Positions 6,520 to 13,612 are shown, counted from the stretch's first letter. The stretch is DNA of 14,486 nucleotides from an uncultured Clostridia bacterium (GCA_934162655.1 CAKPJL010000026.1:1-14486); one strand, 5' to 3'. Numbers and translations are program-made. Notes: generated from the sequence alone by a model not told the origin.

Positions 6520-7376
6520 ATTTTATTTAAAAAACTAACAATTCTATCTATGCTTTCTTTAGGAGTTGAAGCCCCTGCAACAATACCTACTTTATCATTA
6601 ACATTGAAATCCTTTTCATTTAGTTGTTTTTCATCTTCTACCAAAAAGCATTTCTCACACTGACTAGTTGATATATCATATAACTTTTTAGTGTTAGAGC
6701 TACTAGATCCACCAATAATTATCATTTTATCAACATTTTTAGATATATTGTAGGCTTCTTCTTGCCTTATCTTTGTAGCATTGCATATGGTATTTTCAAT
6801 TTTTATATCCACATAATCATCAATATAGGAATTAATAATTTTTATTATCAATTTAAATTGATCTAAATTATAAGTAGTTTGACAAATTATAGCCAATTTT
6901 TTATTATTTACTTTTTTAAATCTATTTATAGAATCTTTAAGTTCTTCTATGCATGTTATCAAACTATAATTTTCTTTATTACAAAAACTCTCACTTGCCA
7001 AAGTTTCAGGATGAAATTTTACTCCAATTAGAAAAATATAGTAGTTTTCATTTTGATATTTTTCTATTAATTTATGAATTTTTAATACATTAGGACATGT
7101 ATAGTCTATTATTTTAATATTTTTTTCTTTTGCATATTTATACACTTCTTTTTTTACACCATGTGCTCTAAAAATAACTTTGCTATTCATATTCACATCT
7201 TTTATATCATCAACAAATATAACGCCTTTTTCTTTTAGAGAAGACACAACTTTACTATTATGTACAATTTCTCCTAAACAATATATACTACCATCTTTTG
7301 CCTCTTTTTTAGCTCCTTCTACTGCTCTTTTTACACCATAACAAAAAGAAGAATTCTTTCCTATAATTAATTCCAT
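6513..7376 (-). CDS. ispH: 4-hydroxy-3-methylbut-2-enyl diphosphate reductase (IspH/LytB)
   Basis: Last enzyme of the MEP isoprenoid pathway, reducing HMBPP to IPP and DMAPP with a [4Fe-4S] cluster. The 287-aa length is normal. The three cluster cysteines are C12 (FCYGV), C94 (DYTCP) and C198 (NTICNAT). The substrate histidines and relay residues appear as GEIVHN (H40), RAHG (H72), HPE (122-124) and QTT (166-168); the tail SSSSNTKKL matches the family's SSNSxxL. After HPE most homologues read V-x-G, but here it is TLAS, so the copy is somewhat divergent. It is a stand-alone form, not fused to ribosomal protein S1 as in some Clostridia. ATG 7376 has AAGGTGA upstream. It is convergent with the collagen-like gene, which implies no functional link. 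I cannot see whether a second ispH exists elsewhere. Confidence 0.95.
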   Translation of the reverse strand: MELIIGKNSSFCYGVKRAVEGAKKEAKDGSIYCLGEIVHNSKVVSSLKEKGVIFVDDIKDVNMNSKVIFRAHGVKKEVYKYAKEKNIKIIDYTCPNVLKIHKLIEKYQNENYYIFLIGVKFHPETLASESFCNKENYSLITCIEELKDSINRFKKVNNKKLAIICQTTYNLDQFKLIIKIINSYIDDYVDIKIENTICNATKIRQEEAYNISKNVDKMIIIGGSSSSNTKKLYDISTSQCEKCFLVEDEKQLNEKDFNVNDKVGIVAGASTPKESIDRIVSFLNKIK

Positions 7377-7391
7377 TATATCACCTTATAA

Positions 7392-7420
7392 ATTATCTCA
7401 TACTAATCGAAATTTTGCAA
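7392..7420 (-). promoter_or_regulatory. Possible ispH promoter
   Basis: On the minus strand, TTGCAA (7415-7420), 17 bp, then GATAAT (7392-7397) forms a moderate sigma-A-like promoter with a very short leader. The -35 overlaps an inverted repeat, ATTTTGC (7412-7418) / GCAAAAT (7426-7432), which could be an operator or a chance A/T-rich repeat. Confidence 0.4.
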
Positions 7421-7458
7421 TATTAGCAAAATATGTCGAATTATTTCATCAACATGTA

Positions 7459-7488
7459 TTGACAAATTATCATTTTGTGTATTATAAT
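7459..7488 (+). promoter_or_regulatory. Consensus promoter of the membrane-anchored protein
   Basis: TTGACA (7459-7464) and TATAAT (7483-7488) are both perfect hexamers with an 18-bp spacer, and the start site falls just before the AGGAGG at 7502-7507. This predicts strong vegetative expression of the gene at 7513. Confidence 0.75.
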
Positions 7489-7512
7489 GTAATCAACATA
7501 TAGGAGGTTCTT

Positions 7513-8181
7513 ATGGAAAGCACTAATAAAAACGATTTTAATAATACCTTAAAAAAGTTTGACACAAAAAAAGCAATACTAATTGGTTCATCTATACTTC
7601 TAATAATAATAGCTTTAATAATTTGTATAGTATACATACCTAAATATCAATTAAATAAAGCCGTAGAGTATATAAAAAGAGGCGAATATCAAAATGCATA
7701 CACTTACGTTAACAATCGTCATAATGAGGACAATAAAAGAATTGTTAAAGAATTAATATCAATGGCTTTTATACAAAAGTGTTATGGTGGCATAAAACAA
7801 TCAGATAATATTGTAACCAAAGCGGCTAACATAATTAAAAATATTAATCCAAATAACATAGATTACACACTAGATGATACTTTAAATATTTATGTTGGAA
7901 AATTAAAAGATTATATTTCAATAGAAAGCTCTATTCCAAAAGATATTATAATCCCAGAACTACATGAAGTATATCAAACATATTTTGATAGTCTAAAATT
8001 TGTTAATGATAATTTTTATAATTTCTTAAACAATATTACAAATAAAGAATTCACTTCAAGACTACCTTCTGTAACTGGTGATTGTATAAATATGGCAGTA
8101 ATTCTAGAATCTGTCAGATATAATTACAACTTTTTACCGCAAACTATAGATATATATGCAAAAATAGAGTCTTATTTGTAA
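7513..8181 (+). CDS. Single-pass membrane-anchored protein, function unknown
   Basis: I do not recognise a family. The 222-aa protein has a short polar N-terminus with lysines, one strong membrane helix at about residues 20-41, and an outward-facing domain of about 180 residues by the positive-inside rule. The start of that domain (NKAVEYIKRGEYQNAYTYVN) resembles a single TPR-type helix pair; the rest is helical and Asn/Ile/Tyr-rich with no visible catalytic motif. There is no lipobox. AGGAGG at 7502-7507 supports ATG 7513, and a consensus promoter lies upstream. The XRE regulator follows 76 bases later on the same strand with no clear terminator between, so the two may be partly co-transcribed. 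The gene is clearly real; its role is unknown. Confidence 0.8.
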   Translation: MESTNKNDFNNTLKKFDTKKAILIGSSILLIIIALIICIVYIPKYQLNKAVEYIKRGEYQNAYTYVNNRHNEDNKRIVKELISMAFIQKCYGGIKQSDNIVTKAANIIKNINPNNIDYTLDDTLNIYVGKLKDYISIESSIPKDIIIPELHEVYQTYFDSLKFVNDNFYNFLNNITNKEFTSRLPSVTGDCINMAVILESVRYNYNFLPQTIDIYAKIESYL

Positions 8182-8206
8182 TTAAAACAATACATCTTTT
8201 GATAAT

Positions 8207-8220
8207 GTTATACATATAAC
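8207..8220 (+). promoter_or_regulatory. Palindrome, possible operator of the XRE regulator
   Basis: GTTATA and TATAAC flank a CA centre, a 14-base palindrome. It ends 7 bases before a TATAAT (8228-8233), which is the likely -10 of the regulator gene. An autorepressor site at this position is common for small XRE proteins. No good -35 is seen at 17 bp, so the promoter may be weak or activator-dependent. Confidence 0.35.
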
Positions 8221-8257
8221 TATATTGTATAATTTAATTATCAAGAGGTGTATTTTT

Positions 8258-8542
8258 ATGATATCAGATAAAATAAAAGAATTAAGAAATAGAAGTAATA
8301 TGTCACAAGTAAAACTCTCAAAAGCATTAAATGTATCTCGTTCCACTGTAAATGCATGGGAAATGGGTATTTCTATGCCTACTATAAAGTATGTAATAGA
8401 AATGTCTAAGATTTTTAACACAACAACTGACTATATACTTGAAATAAATAATGAAAACTTGCTAAATTTAAGCGATTTAAGTAAAAAACAAATAAAGGCT
8501 ATACTAGATATTATAGATTGTCTAAAAAATAAAACTGAGTAA
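8258..8542 (+). CDS. Small XRE-family helix-turn-helix regulator
   Basis: DNA-binding protein of 94 aa with a lambda-Cro/HTH_3 domain. Residues 16-37 form the helix-turn-helix, SQVKLSKALNVSRSTVNAWE, followed by the family's G-x-x-x-P-T (GISMPT, 37-42) and TTDYILE (56-62). Residues 70-94 form a short helical tail (SKKQIKAILDIIDCLKNK), perhaps for dimerisation. I chose ATG 8258 because AGAGGTG lies at 8244-8250; an in-frame upstream TTG at 8225 has no ribosome binding site and overlaps the probable -10. There is no peptidase or toxin partner next to it, so it is a stand-alone regulator. The palindrome upstream suggests self-regulation, and the membrane protein gene before it is a possible target. 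Confidence 0.88.
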   Translation: MISDKIKELRNRSNMSQVKLSKALNVSRSTVNAWEMGISMPTIKYVIEMSKIFNTTTDYILEINNENLLNLSDLSKKQIKAILDIIDCLKNKTE

Positions 8543-8563
8543 CTAAAAAATTACTCAGCTTTT
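8535..8563. terminator. Bidirectional terminator between XRE gene and tRNA-Arg
   Basis: CTGAGTAA (8535-8542) pairs with TTACTCAG (8551-8558) around an 8-base A-rich loop. On the plus strand CTTTT follows; on the minus strand TTTTATTTTTT follows, after the 3' end of the tRNA gene. The left arm includes the XRE stop codon. Confidence 0.8.
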
Positions 8564-8566
8564 CTA

Positions 8567-8643
<77 letters not shown>

Positions 8644-8658
8644 ATCAACTACTTAATT

Positions 8659-8687
8659 ATGATAACATAATTTTTAACAAAAATCAA
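8659..8687 (-). promoter_or_regulatory. Promoter of tRNA-Arg
   Basis: On the minus strand, TTGATT (8682-8687), 17 bp, then TATCAT (8659-8664) preceded by TGT, an extended -10. The tRNA 5' end lies 15 bases downstream of the -10. Confidence 0.5.
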
Positions 8688-8718
8688 TAGTTTTTACAAA
8701 AAATTGTTAAATATTTTT

Positions 8719-8747
8719 AAATAAAATGACCTAGTAATAACTAGGCC
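8719..8747 (-). terminator. Terminator of the ABC-F gene
   Basis: On the minus strand GGCCTAGT and ACTAGGTC (8740-8747 and 8728-8735) form an 8-bp stem with one G-U pair and a 4-base loop, followed by ATTTTATTT. It lies 31 bases after the ABC-F stop codon. Confidence 0.75.
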
Positions 8748-8778
8748 ATATTTATTAATCTTATAAAATAGTATTTAT

Positions 8779-10389
8779 CTAAAAATTAATTTCTTTTTTC
8801 ATCTTATCATGATTTTGTTCTAGGTATTCATCGTATGTCATACGTTTATCTATTACACCATTTTCAGTAATTTCTATTATCCTGTTTGCAACCGTTTGAG
8901 TAAATTGATGATCATGTGATACAAATATAATTTCTGCTGTGCTTCTTATAAGTCCATTATTTAGGGCTGTTATACTTTCTAGATCTAAATGATTTGTTGG
9001 CTCATCTAAGAATATTAAATTAGGGTCTTGAAGCATAACACGCGAAAACATACATCTTGCTTTTTCTCCACCAGATAACACATTTACGGCTTTTAGAGCT
9101 TCATCTCCAGAAAATAGCATTCTTCCTAAAAAACTTCTAAGTATAGTTTCATCTTCAATTCCTGTTTCATCTCCAAGCCACTTTGTAATACTATCATTTG
9201 ATACAAAGTACGATGAATTGTCATTTGGAACATAACCTTTTTTTATAGTAGATCCAAAAGTAATTTTTCCTTTATCCTTTTGAACTTCACCCATAAGTAT
9301 TTTAAATAAAGTTGTTTTAGCAATTGAGTTACTTCCTACAAGAGCTATTTTATCACCTTTTAACACTTTAAATGAAATATTTTTTAATACCTGAACTCCA
9401 TCTACTTCCTTGCATATATTTTCCACTTCAAGCACTTCTTTACCAGATTCACGTTCTGGTTTAAACTCAATATATGGATATTTTCTAGTCGATGGTACTA
9501 TTTCATCTAATACAATTTTTTCAAGAGTTTTCTTTCTTGAGGTAGCTTGTTTTGACTTGGAAGCATTAGCACTAAATCTACGAATGAAATCCTCTAATTC
9601 TTTTATCTTATCTTCTTTTTTCTTGTTAGCTTCTTTGGCTTGTTTTAGTGCAAGTTGGCTTGATTCATACCAAAAGTCATAATTTCCAACATATAGCTTA
9701 ATTTTCCCATAATCTATATCTGCAATATGAGTACAAACTTTGTTTAAAAAATGCCTATCATGAGATACTACAATTACTGTATTTTCAAAATTTATTAAAA
9801 ATTCTTCAAGCCATTCTATAGCTGCAATATCTAAATGGTTTGTAGGCTCATCCAGTAGCAATACATCAGGATTTCCAAATAATGCTTGTGCTAAAAGAAC
9901 TTTTACTTTCTCTGCTCCTGTAAGTTCACGCATAAGTTTTTCATGAAGTGATACATCTATTCCAAGTCCATTTAAAAGTTCTGCTGCATCTGTTTCTGCC
10001 ATCCAACCATTTAGTTCTGCAAATTCTGCTTCAAGTTCTCCTGCTTTTATCCCATCCTCATCTGAAAAATCTTCTTTAGCATACAAAGCATCCTTTTCTT
10101 GCATTATTTTATATAACCTATCATTTCCCCTAATGACCACATCTAATACTCTTACATCTTCATACATATAATGATCTTGCCTTAAAATCCCTAGTCTTTC
10201 TTTTCCAGATGTATATACCTCGCCTTGTGATGGCTCTATTTCCCCAGATAGAATTTTTAAAAATGTAGATTTTCCAGCACCATTTGCACCAATTATTCCA
10301 TAACAGTTCCCATCTGTAAATTTTATATTTACATCTTCAAATAAAGTTCTTTTTCCAAACCTTAATGTTACACCATTTACTCCTATCAT
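8779..10389 (-). CDS. ABC-F family ATPase (YkpA/YbiT-like)
   Basis: Cytoplasmic twin-ATPase protein without membrane segments. ABC-F proteins act on the ribosome E-site region, and some give antibiotic protection. The first domain has Walker A GANGAGKS (34-41), signature LTGAEKVKVLLAQAL, Walker B VLLLDEPTNHLD and the switch His in VVSHDRHF. A Lys-rich linker (about 245-300, KKKEDKIKELEDFIRRFSA) is the P-site tRNA interaction region. The second domain has LSGGEKARCMFSRVML, LIFLDEPTNHLD and FVSHDHQF. Its Walker A is GSNSIAKT, with Ala for the usual last Gly, and the first signature is LTGA rather than LSGG. Both deviations need comparison with the YkpA/YbiT group, in which the second site is often altered. 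AAAGGAG precedes ATG 10389. Its length (536 aa) fits housekeeping ABC-F proteins rather than dedicated resistance factors, so I do not call resistance. Confidence 0.92.
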   Translation of the reverse strand: MIGVNGVTLRFGKRTLFEDVNIKFTDGNCYGIIGANGAGKSTFLKILSGEIEPSQGEVYTSGKERLGILRQDHYMYEDVRVLDVVIRGNDRLYKIMQEKDALYAKEDFSDEDGIKAGELEAEFAELNGWMAETDAAELLNGLGIDVSLHEKLMRELTGAEKVKVLLAQALFGNPDVLLLDEPTNHLDIAAIEWLEEFLINFENTVIVVSHDRHFLNKVCTHIADIDYGKIKLYVGNYDFWYESSQLALKQAKEANKKKEDKIKELEDFIRRFSANASKSKQATSRKKTLEKIVLDEIVPSTRKYPYIEFKPERESGKEVLEVENICKEVDGVQVLKNISFKVLKGDKIALVGSNSIAKTTLFKILMGEVQKDKGKITFGSTIKKGYVPNDNSSYFVSNDSITKWLGDETGIEDETILRSFLGRMLFSGDEALKAVNVLSGGEKARCMFSRVMLQDPNLIFLDEPTNHLDLESITALNNGLIRSTAEIIFVSHDHQFTQTVANRIIEITENGVIDKRMTYDEYLEQNHDKMKKEINF

Positions 10390-10416
10390 TTATACTCTCC
10401 TTTAATTAATGATATT

Positions 10417-10445
10417 ATTTTACTATACTTTAATTAAAAAATCAA
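10417..10445 (-). promoter_or_regulatory. Promoter of the ABC-F gene
   Basis: On the minus strand, TTGATT (10440-10445), 17 bp, then TAAAAT (10417-10422). The leader is short (about 20 bases), leaving no room for the peptide attenuator found before antibiotic-induced ABC-F genes. Confidence 0.5.
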
Positions 10446-10450
10446 ATAAA

Positions 10451-10480
10451 AAAAGACAAAAGGCTAATATATTAGCTTTT
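10451..10480 (-). terminator. Terminator of the Stealth operon
   Basis: The palindrome GCTAATATATTAGC (10463-10476 region on the minus strand), flanked by A4/T4 arms with one mismatch, forms a hairpin. GTCTTTTTTT follows on the minus strand. It starts at the stop codon of the downstream Stealth gene and separates it from the ABC-F gene. Confidence 0.75.
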
Positions 10481-11490
10481 TATCTTTCAAATGATGATTT
10501 TTTATTAAATGCTTTTTCAAACTCACTATTTATCTTTTCCTTAACGAATTCAAAATCTATGTCACTTGTAGTATCATTTATACATATTATCTTATATTTT
10601 TTATTTCTTATAGCTTTTGTTACATTTTTTAAGTCTTTTGCTTCAAAATATTTTCCTAAACTTTTTGAAGGAGCAAACTGACCAGTAAGTAGTTGAAAAT
10701 ATCTACATATCATCTGGCCTACATCTGTATCTGCCCTAAATCTATTATGACATGCTCTATCTAACACATCTTCTTCCTGGTTCCAAACATTAAAAAATGT
10801 AGACTTTAAAAATGATTTAGACAAATGATCTGAATAAAGTTCTAAAAAATTTTCTTTTCTTGTATTTATTAAGTTTCTAATCATATTAGATATTCCATAT
10901 TTTATATTTACAATTTTTTTATAGTTACTTTTAACAAATTTCTTTTTGTTAAAATGCCTATTTACAATATCTAAATTATTATCTCTCATCATTATATATC
11001 TTTTACTAGGATTTTTCTTAGTATATTCAATATACATATCATTTGGCAAATCACCACTAAAAAAATCTGATTTTTTTAATTTCCTTAAAATAAATATATC
11101 ATCATTTAATAAAACAAATTTTTCAGATAAATCCTCTATATTATGCAAATTCATCTCAATGACATTTGAGTTAAAAGTTGGAAGATATTTTTTTGGAATA
11201 AACTCCTCATGCTTTACTATTCTTAGCTTTTCATTATTTTTGTCTAACCAATAAGGCAAATGTCCCCATGTAATAAAAAATACCTTATTTACCCACGGTG
11301 CAAATTTTTCTATTCCCCTAAATAGGTATTTCAAATTATCAAAATCTCTAAATCTAATCTCACTTTTATCACCAGATAAGTTAGAATAACTCTCTCTTTG
11401 TTTTCTCCATATAGGATCACTAGGATCCACCCATAATATTACAAGATCTATATTAGAACTATATCTACTTAATTTATTATTTTTAATCAT
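10480..11490 (-). CDS. Stealth-family sugar-phosphate transferase, downstream copy
   Basis: Stealth proteins transfer sugar-1-phosphate from a nucleotide-sugar, building phosphodiester-linked capsule or wall polymers; human GNPTAB is a distant member. The 336-aa protein shows conserved region 1 IDLVILWVDPSDPIW (14-28) and CR2 from RFRD (46-49) to FRGIEKFAPWVNKVFFITWG (57-76). CR3 includes FNSNVIEMNLHNIEDL and the acidic VLLNDD (126-131), and a CR4-like CHNRFRADTDVG lies near 245-256. No signal peptide or membrane helix is seen. It starts nine bases after the stop of a close paralogue. Its ribosome binding site is weak (AGGG), suggesting coupling to the upstream gene. The particular polymer cannot be deduced, because no other polysaccharide genes are in view. 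Confidence 0.9.
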   Translation of the reverse strand: MIKNNKLSRYSSNIDLVILWVDPSDPIWRKQRESYSNLSGDKSEIRFRDFDNLKYLFRGIEKFAPWVNKVFFITWGHLPYWLDKNNEKLRIVKHEEFIPKKYLPTFNSNVIEMNLHNIEDLSEKFVLLNDDIFILRKLKKSDFFSGDLPNDMYIEYTKKNPSKRYIMMRDNNLDIVNRHFNKKKFVKSNYKKIVNIKYGISNMIRNLINTRKENFLELYSDHLSKSFLKSTFFNVWNQEEDVLDRACHNRFRADTDVGQMICRYFQLLTGQFAPSKSLGKYFEAKDLKNVTKAIRNKKYKIICINDTTSDIDFEFVKEKINSEFEKAFNKKSSFER

Positions 11491-11499
11491 ATCAATACC

Positions 11500-12498
11500 C
11501 TATAATTCAAACGCTGATTTATCTTTTAATAATTCTTCTAACACAGAATTTATTTCTTTTTTAGATTTTTCAAAATCTACATGCATGTATGCATCATTTA
11601 TACATACATACTTATATTTATTACTTCTTAATTCTTCTATATTTTGTTTATTATCATCTAAATAAACTAAATATTTACTCTCATCTTTTTTGGGAACAAA
11701 GTTTCCTTCAACCATTTGCCAATATCTGCATAAATAATGGCCTAAATCTGTTGAGTTTCTAAATTTATTATGACATGACATATCAAGTGCTTCATATTCT
11801 TCATCCCATATTTTTCTAAATGTTTGCTTCAAATAAGCTTGTGGAGAATGAAAATTCCAAAATCCGCAAAATTTCTTTTTAAATCCTAAAGAATGTAATG
11901 TTTTAAAATTGAATTTTCCATACTTAAAATTCAAAACTTTAGTTAAATTTCTCCTTACAAATTCTTTTTTATTAAAATGTTTATTTATAATCGCTAAAAT
12001 ATTTGCTTTCATAAAGAAATGTGTATCATTATAAAAGGAAGCTAATTGTGTATATTCAACATATACATCAGTTGGAACACCATTTACAAAAAAGTCTTCT
12101 TTTTTAGTTGGCTTTAATATAAAAAAATCATCGTTTAATAAGACAAACCTTTCAGACAAATCCTTTATTCTATGTAAATTAAGTTCAATAACGTTTGAGT
12201 TAAAAGTTGGAAGATATTCTTTTGGAATAAATTCCTCATGTTTTACTATCCTTAGTTTCTCGTTTTTTGTATTTAGCCAACTTGGAACATGTCCCCAAGT
12301 AATGAAAAATACTTTATTTACCCATGGTGCATATTTTTCTATACCTCTAAACAAATATTGAACATTTTCACAATCTCTAAATCTATTTTCACCACGGTCT
12401 CCTTTTATATTCAAATACTTATTTTTTTCTTTTAGCCATTCTTCATCATTACCATCGACCCAAAGTACGACGATGTCTATTTTTTCATTATTATTCAT
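11500..12498 (-). CDS. Stealth-family sugar-phosphate transferase, upstream copy
   Basis: First gene of the two-gene Stealth operon, 332 aa. Conserved region 1 is IDIVVLWVDGNDEEW (7-21). CR2 runs from NRFRDCENVQYLFRGIEKYA to WVNKVFFITWGHVPSWL (38-75). CR3 has FNSNVIELNLHRIKDL and VLLNDD (119-124), and a CR4-like CHNKFRNSTDLGHYLCRYWQ follows. Protein and DNA are strikingly similar to the next gene; for example the block at 12187-12270 nearly repeats 11163-11246. The pair thus arose by tandem duplication and has kept both active-site motifs. AAGGAG lies five bases before ATG 12498, behind a consensus promoter. Different middle parts (about residues 140-220) suggest different acceptors or donors. 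Capsule or wall teichoic-like phosphopolymer synthesis is the likely role. Confidence 0.9.
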   Translation of the reverse strand: MNNNEKIDIVVLWVDGNDEEWLKEKNKYLNIKGDRGENRFRDCENVQYLFRGIEKYAPWVNKVFFITWGHVPSWLNTKNEKLRIVKHEEFIPKEYLPTFNSNVIELNLHRIKDLSERFVLLNDDFFILKPTKKEDFFVNGVPTDVYVEYTQLASFYNDTHFFMKANILAIINKHFNKKEFVRRNLTKVLNFKYGKFNFKTLHSLGFKKKFCGFWNFHSPQAYLKQTFRKIWDEEYEALDMSCHNKFRNSTDLGHYLCRYWQMVEGNFVPKKDESKYLVYLDDNKQNIEELRSNKYKYVCINDAYMHVDFEKSKKEINSVLEELLKDKSAFEL

Positions 12499-12533
12499 AA
12501 TTGCTCCTTGTACACTTTACATATATCTACTAA

Positions 12534-12562
12534 ATTATACATCATTTTTATAATTATGTCAA
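12534..12562 (-). promoter_or_regulatory. Consensus promoter of the Stealth operon
   Basis: On the minus strand TTGACA (12557-12562), 17 bp, TATAAT (12534-12539): both hexamers and the spacing are perfect. Its -35 lies two bases from the -35 of the divergent mscL promoter. Confidence 0.85.
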
Positions 12563-12564
12563 GT

Positions 12565-12593
12565 TTGATTTTTTTTAGATTTTATAGTATAAT
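12565..12593 (+). promoter_or_regulatory. Promoter of mscL
   Basis: TTGATT (12565-12570), 17 bp, TATAAT (12588-12593). It is back to back with the Stealth promoter, so the two could compete for polymerase or share a regulator. Confidence 0.7.
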
Positions 12594-12611
12594 ATATTTG
12601 GTGATTTTAAA

Positions 12612-13244
12612 ATGAGTAAAAAGGTAACTAATATAAATGATACAAAAGAAAATAAAGATAAAAAAGAAGCAATCAAATCAAAAAAGGATTTAAAAAAGGA
12701 TTTTAAAAAAATTAAGGAAGAAAATAAGAAAAAAACCAAAGCTGCAATAGAAGAATATAAAAAATTTGCTGTAAAAGGAAATGCCATTGACCTAGCAGTA
12801 GGTGTCGTTCTTGGTAGTGCATTTACAGCAATAGTAAATGCACTAGTGTCTACAACAATAACTCCTGTTATAAACTTACTTACAAGCAATGTTAACCTTT
12901 CAACATTATTTATAACTCTAAAAGGTGGACATTTTGAAACACTTGAAGAAGCTAAGGCAGCTGGGGCAATAACACTTAATTATGGAGAATTAATAACATC
13001 TATAATAAATTTTATTATTATATCAATAGTTTTATTTATAATAATTAGCTTACTAAAAAAGGCCACAACTAAAAAAGGTGCAAAAAATCTTCAAGAACAA
13101 AAAGCTAATACAAAAAAATGCCCATATTGCCTTAGTGATGTTCCAATAAAGGCTACAAAGTGTGCTTATTGTACTAGTGATTTACCAGAGCAAAAACCTA
13201 AAACTTCTGAAAAAAAAGATGAGAAAAAGAAAATAAGTAAATAA
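12612..13244 (+). CDS. mscL: Large-conductance mechanosensitive channel with zinc ribbon
   Basis: Membrane safety valve that opens on hypo-osmotic shock. The MscL core begins around residue 45: EEYKKFAVKGNAIDLAVGVV matches the N-terminal helix and TM1 of the family. TM1 is about 58-82 and TM2 about 126-148 (ITSIINFIIISIVLFIIISL), with a short loop containing a Lys-Gly-Gly turn. Two parts go beyond the usual 130-150 residues. About 43 very Lys/Glu/Asp-rich residues precede the core. The C-terminal cytoplasmic tail has CPYC (170-173) and CAYC (184-187), a C-x2-C-x10-C-x2-C zinc ribbon, then more lysines. Zinc-ribbon tails occur in some Gram-positive MscL proteins; the N-terminal extension is less usual. 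GGTGA at 12600-12604 supports ATG 12612. An internal start at the core is possible but there is no Met nearby. Confidence 0.92.
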   Translation: MSKKVTNINDTKENKDKKEAIKSKKDLKKDFKKIKEENKKKTKAAIEEYKKFAVKGNAIDLAVGVVLGSAFTAIVNALVSTTITPVINLLTSNVNLSTLFITLKGGHFETLEEAKAAGAITLNYGELITSIINFIIISIVLFIIISLLKKATTKKGAKNLQEQKANTKKCPYCLSDVPIKATKCAYCTSDLPEQKPKTSEKKDEKKKISK

Positions 13245-13248
13245 AAAC

Positions 13249-13277
13249 AACCCAAAGAAATTATTTCTTTGGGTTTT
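13249..13277. terminator. Bidirectional terminator between mscL and hup
   Basis: Arms 13249-13260 and 13264-13275 (AACCCAAAGAAA / TTTCTTTGGGTT) pair perfectly over 12 bp with a 3-base loop. TTTTG follows on the plus strand, and GTTTTTATTT on the minus strand, serving mscL and hup respectively. Confidence 0.9.
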
Positions 13278-13301
13278 GATTTTAAATTAATTAAAACAAA
13301 A

Positions 13302-13580
13302 TTATTTTTTGTTTACTAATTCTTTTAAAGCTTTTCCTGCTTTGAATACAGGTGCTTTAGATGCTGGTATTTTGATTTCTTCTTTAGTTTGTGGGTTTCT
13401 ACCTTTTCTAGCAGCTCTTTTTCTTACTTCGAAAGAACCAAATCCAACTAATTGAACTTTGTCTCCTTTAACTAAAGCTTCTGTTACAACGCTAACGAAT
13501 GCGTTTAATGCTGCTTCTGCATCTTTCTTTGTTTCTCCTGTTTTTGCTGCCATAGCTGCGATTAATTCTGATTTGTTCAT
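13302..13580 (-). CDS. hup: Nucleoid protein HU
   Basis: Small dimeric DNA-bending protein that compacts the chromosome. All 92 residues match the HU fold: the helical dimer part MNKSELIAAMAAKTGETKKDAEAALNAF (written in pieces: 1-15 and 16-28), GFGSFEVRKRAARKGRNPQT (47-66) leading into the DNA-binding arm, and the KAPVFKAGKALKELV tail. AGGAGGT (minus strand, 13589-13595) gives a strong start. Its codons are visibly less A/T-biased than those of its neighbours, as expected for a highly expressed gene. In many Clostridia, hup lies beside spoVB and mazG; here spoVB is next to it with mazG absent. A 14-base palindrome lies just upstream of its ribosome binding site. Confidence 0.97.
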   Translation of the reverse strand: MNKSELIAAMAAKTGETKKDAEAALNAFVSVVTEALVKGDKVQLVGFGSFEVRKRAARKGRNPQTKEEIKIPASKAPVFKAGKALKELVNKK

Positions 13581-13598
13581 TTTAAATTACCTCCTATA

Positions 13599-13612
13599 AG
13601 ATTTTAAAATCT
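13599..13612 (-). promoter_or_regulatory. Palindrome directly upstream of the hup ribosome binding site
   Basis: AGATTTTAAAATCT is a perfect 14-base palindrome ending 3 bases before the AGGAGGT of hup. It could bind a protein or form a small 5-bp hairpin in the mRNA leader. Chance occurrence is possible because it is nearly all A/T. I see no convincing promoter for hup in 13613-13742. Confidence 0.25.

Noticed and set aside
8225..8257. Extended start of the XRE gene at TTG 8225
   Set aside because: No ribosome binding site, and it overlaps the probable -10; ATG 8258 has AGAGGTG.
8225..8542. XRE gene as the mark of a phage, toxin-antitoxin or defence island
   Set aside because: Neighbours are housekeeping genes and a tRNA in normal orientation; there is no integrase, toxin or attachment repeat next to the tRNA.
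8779..10389. ABC-F antibiotic-resistance gene
   Set aside because: Length and motifs fit the housekeeping YkpA/YbiT group, and no attenuating leader peptide is present.
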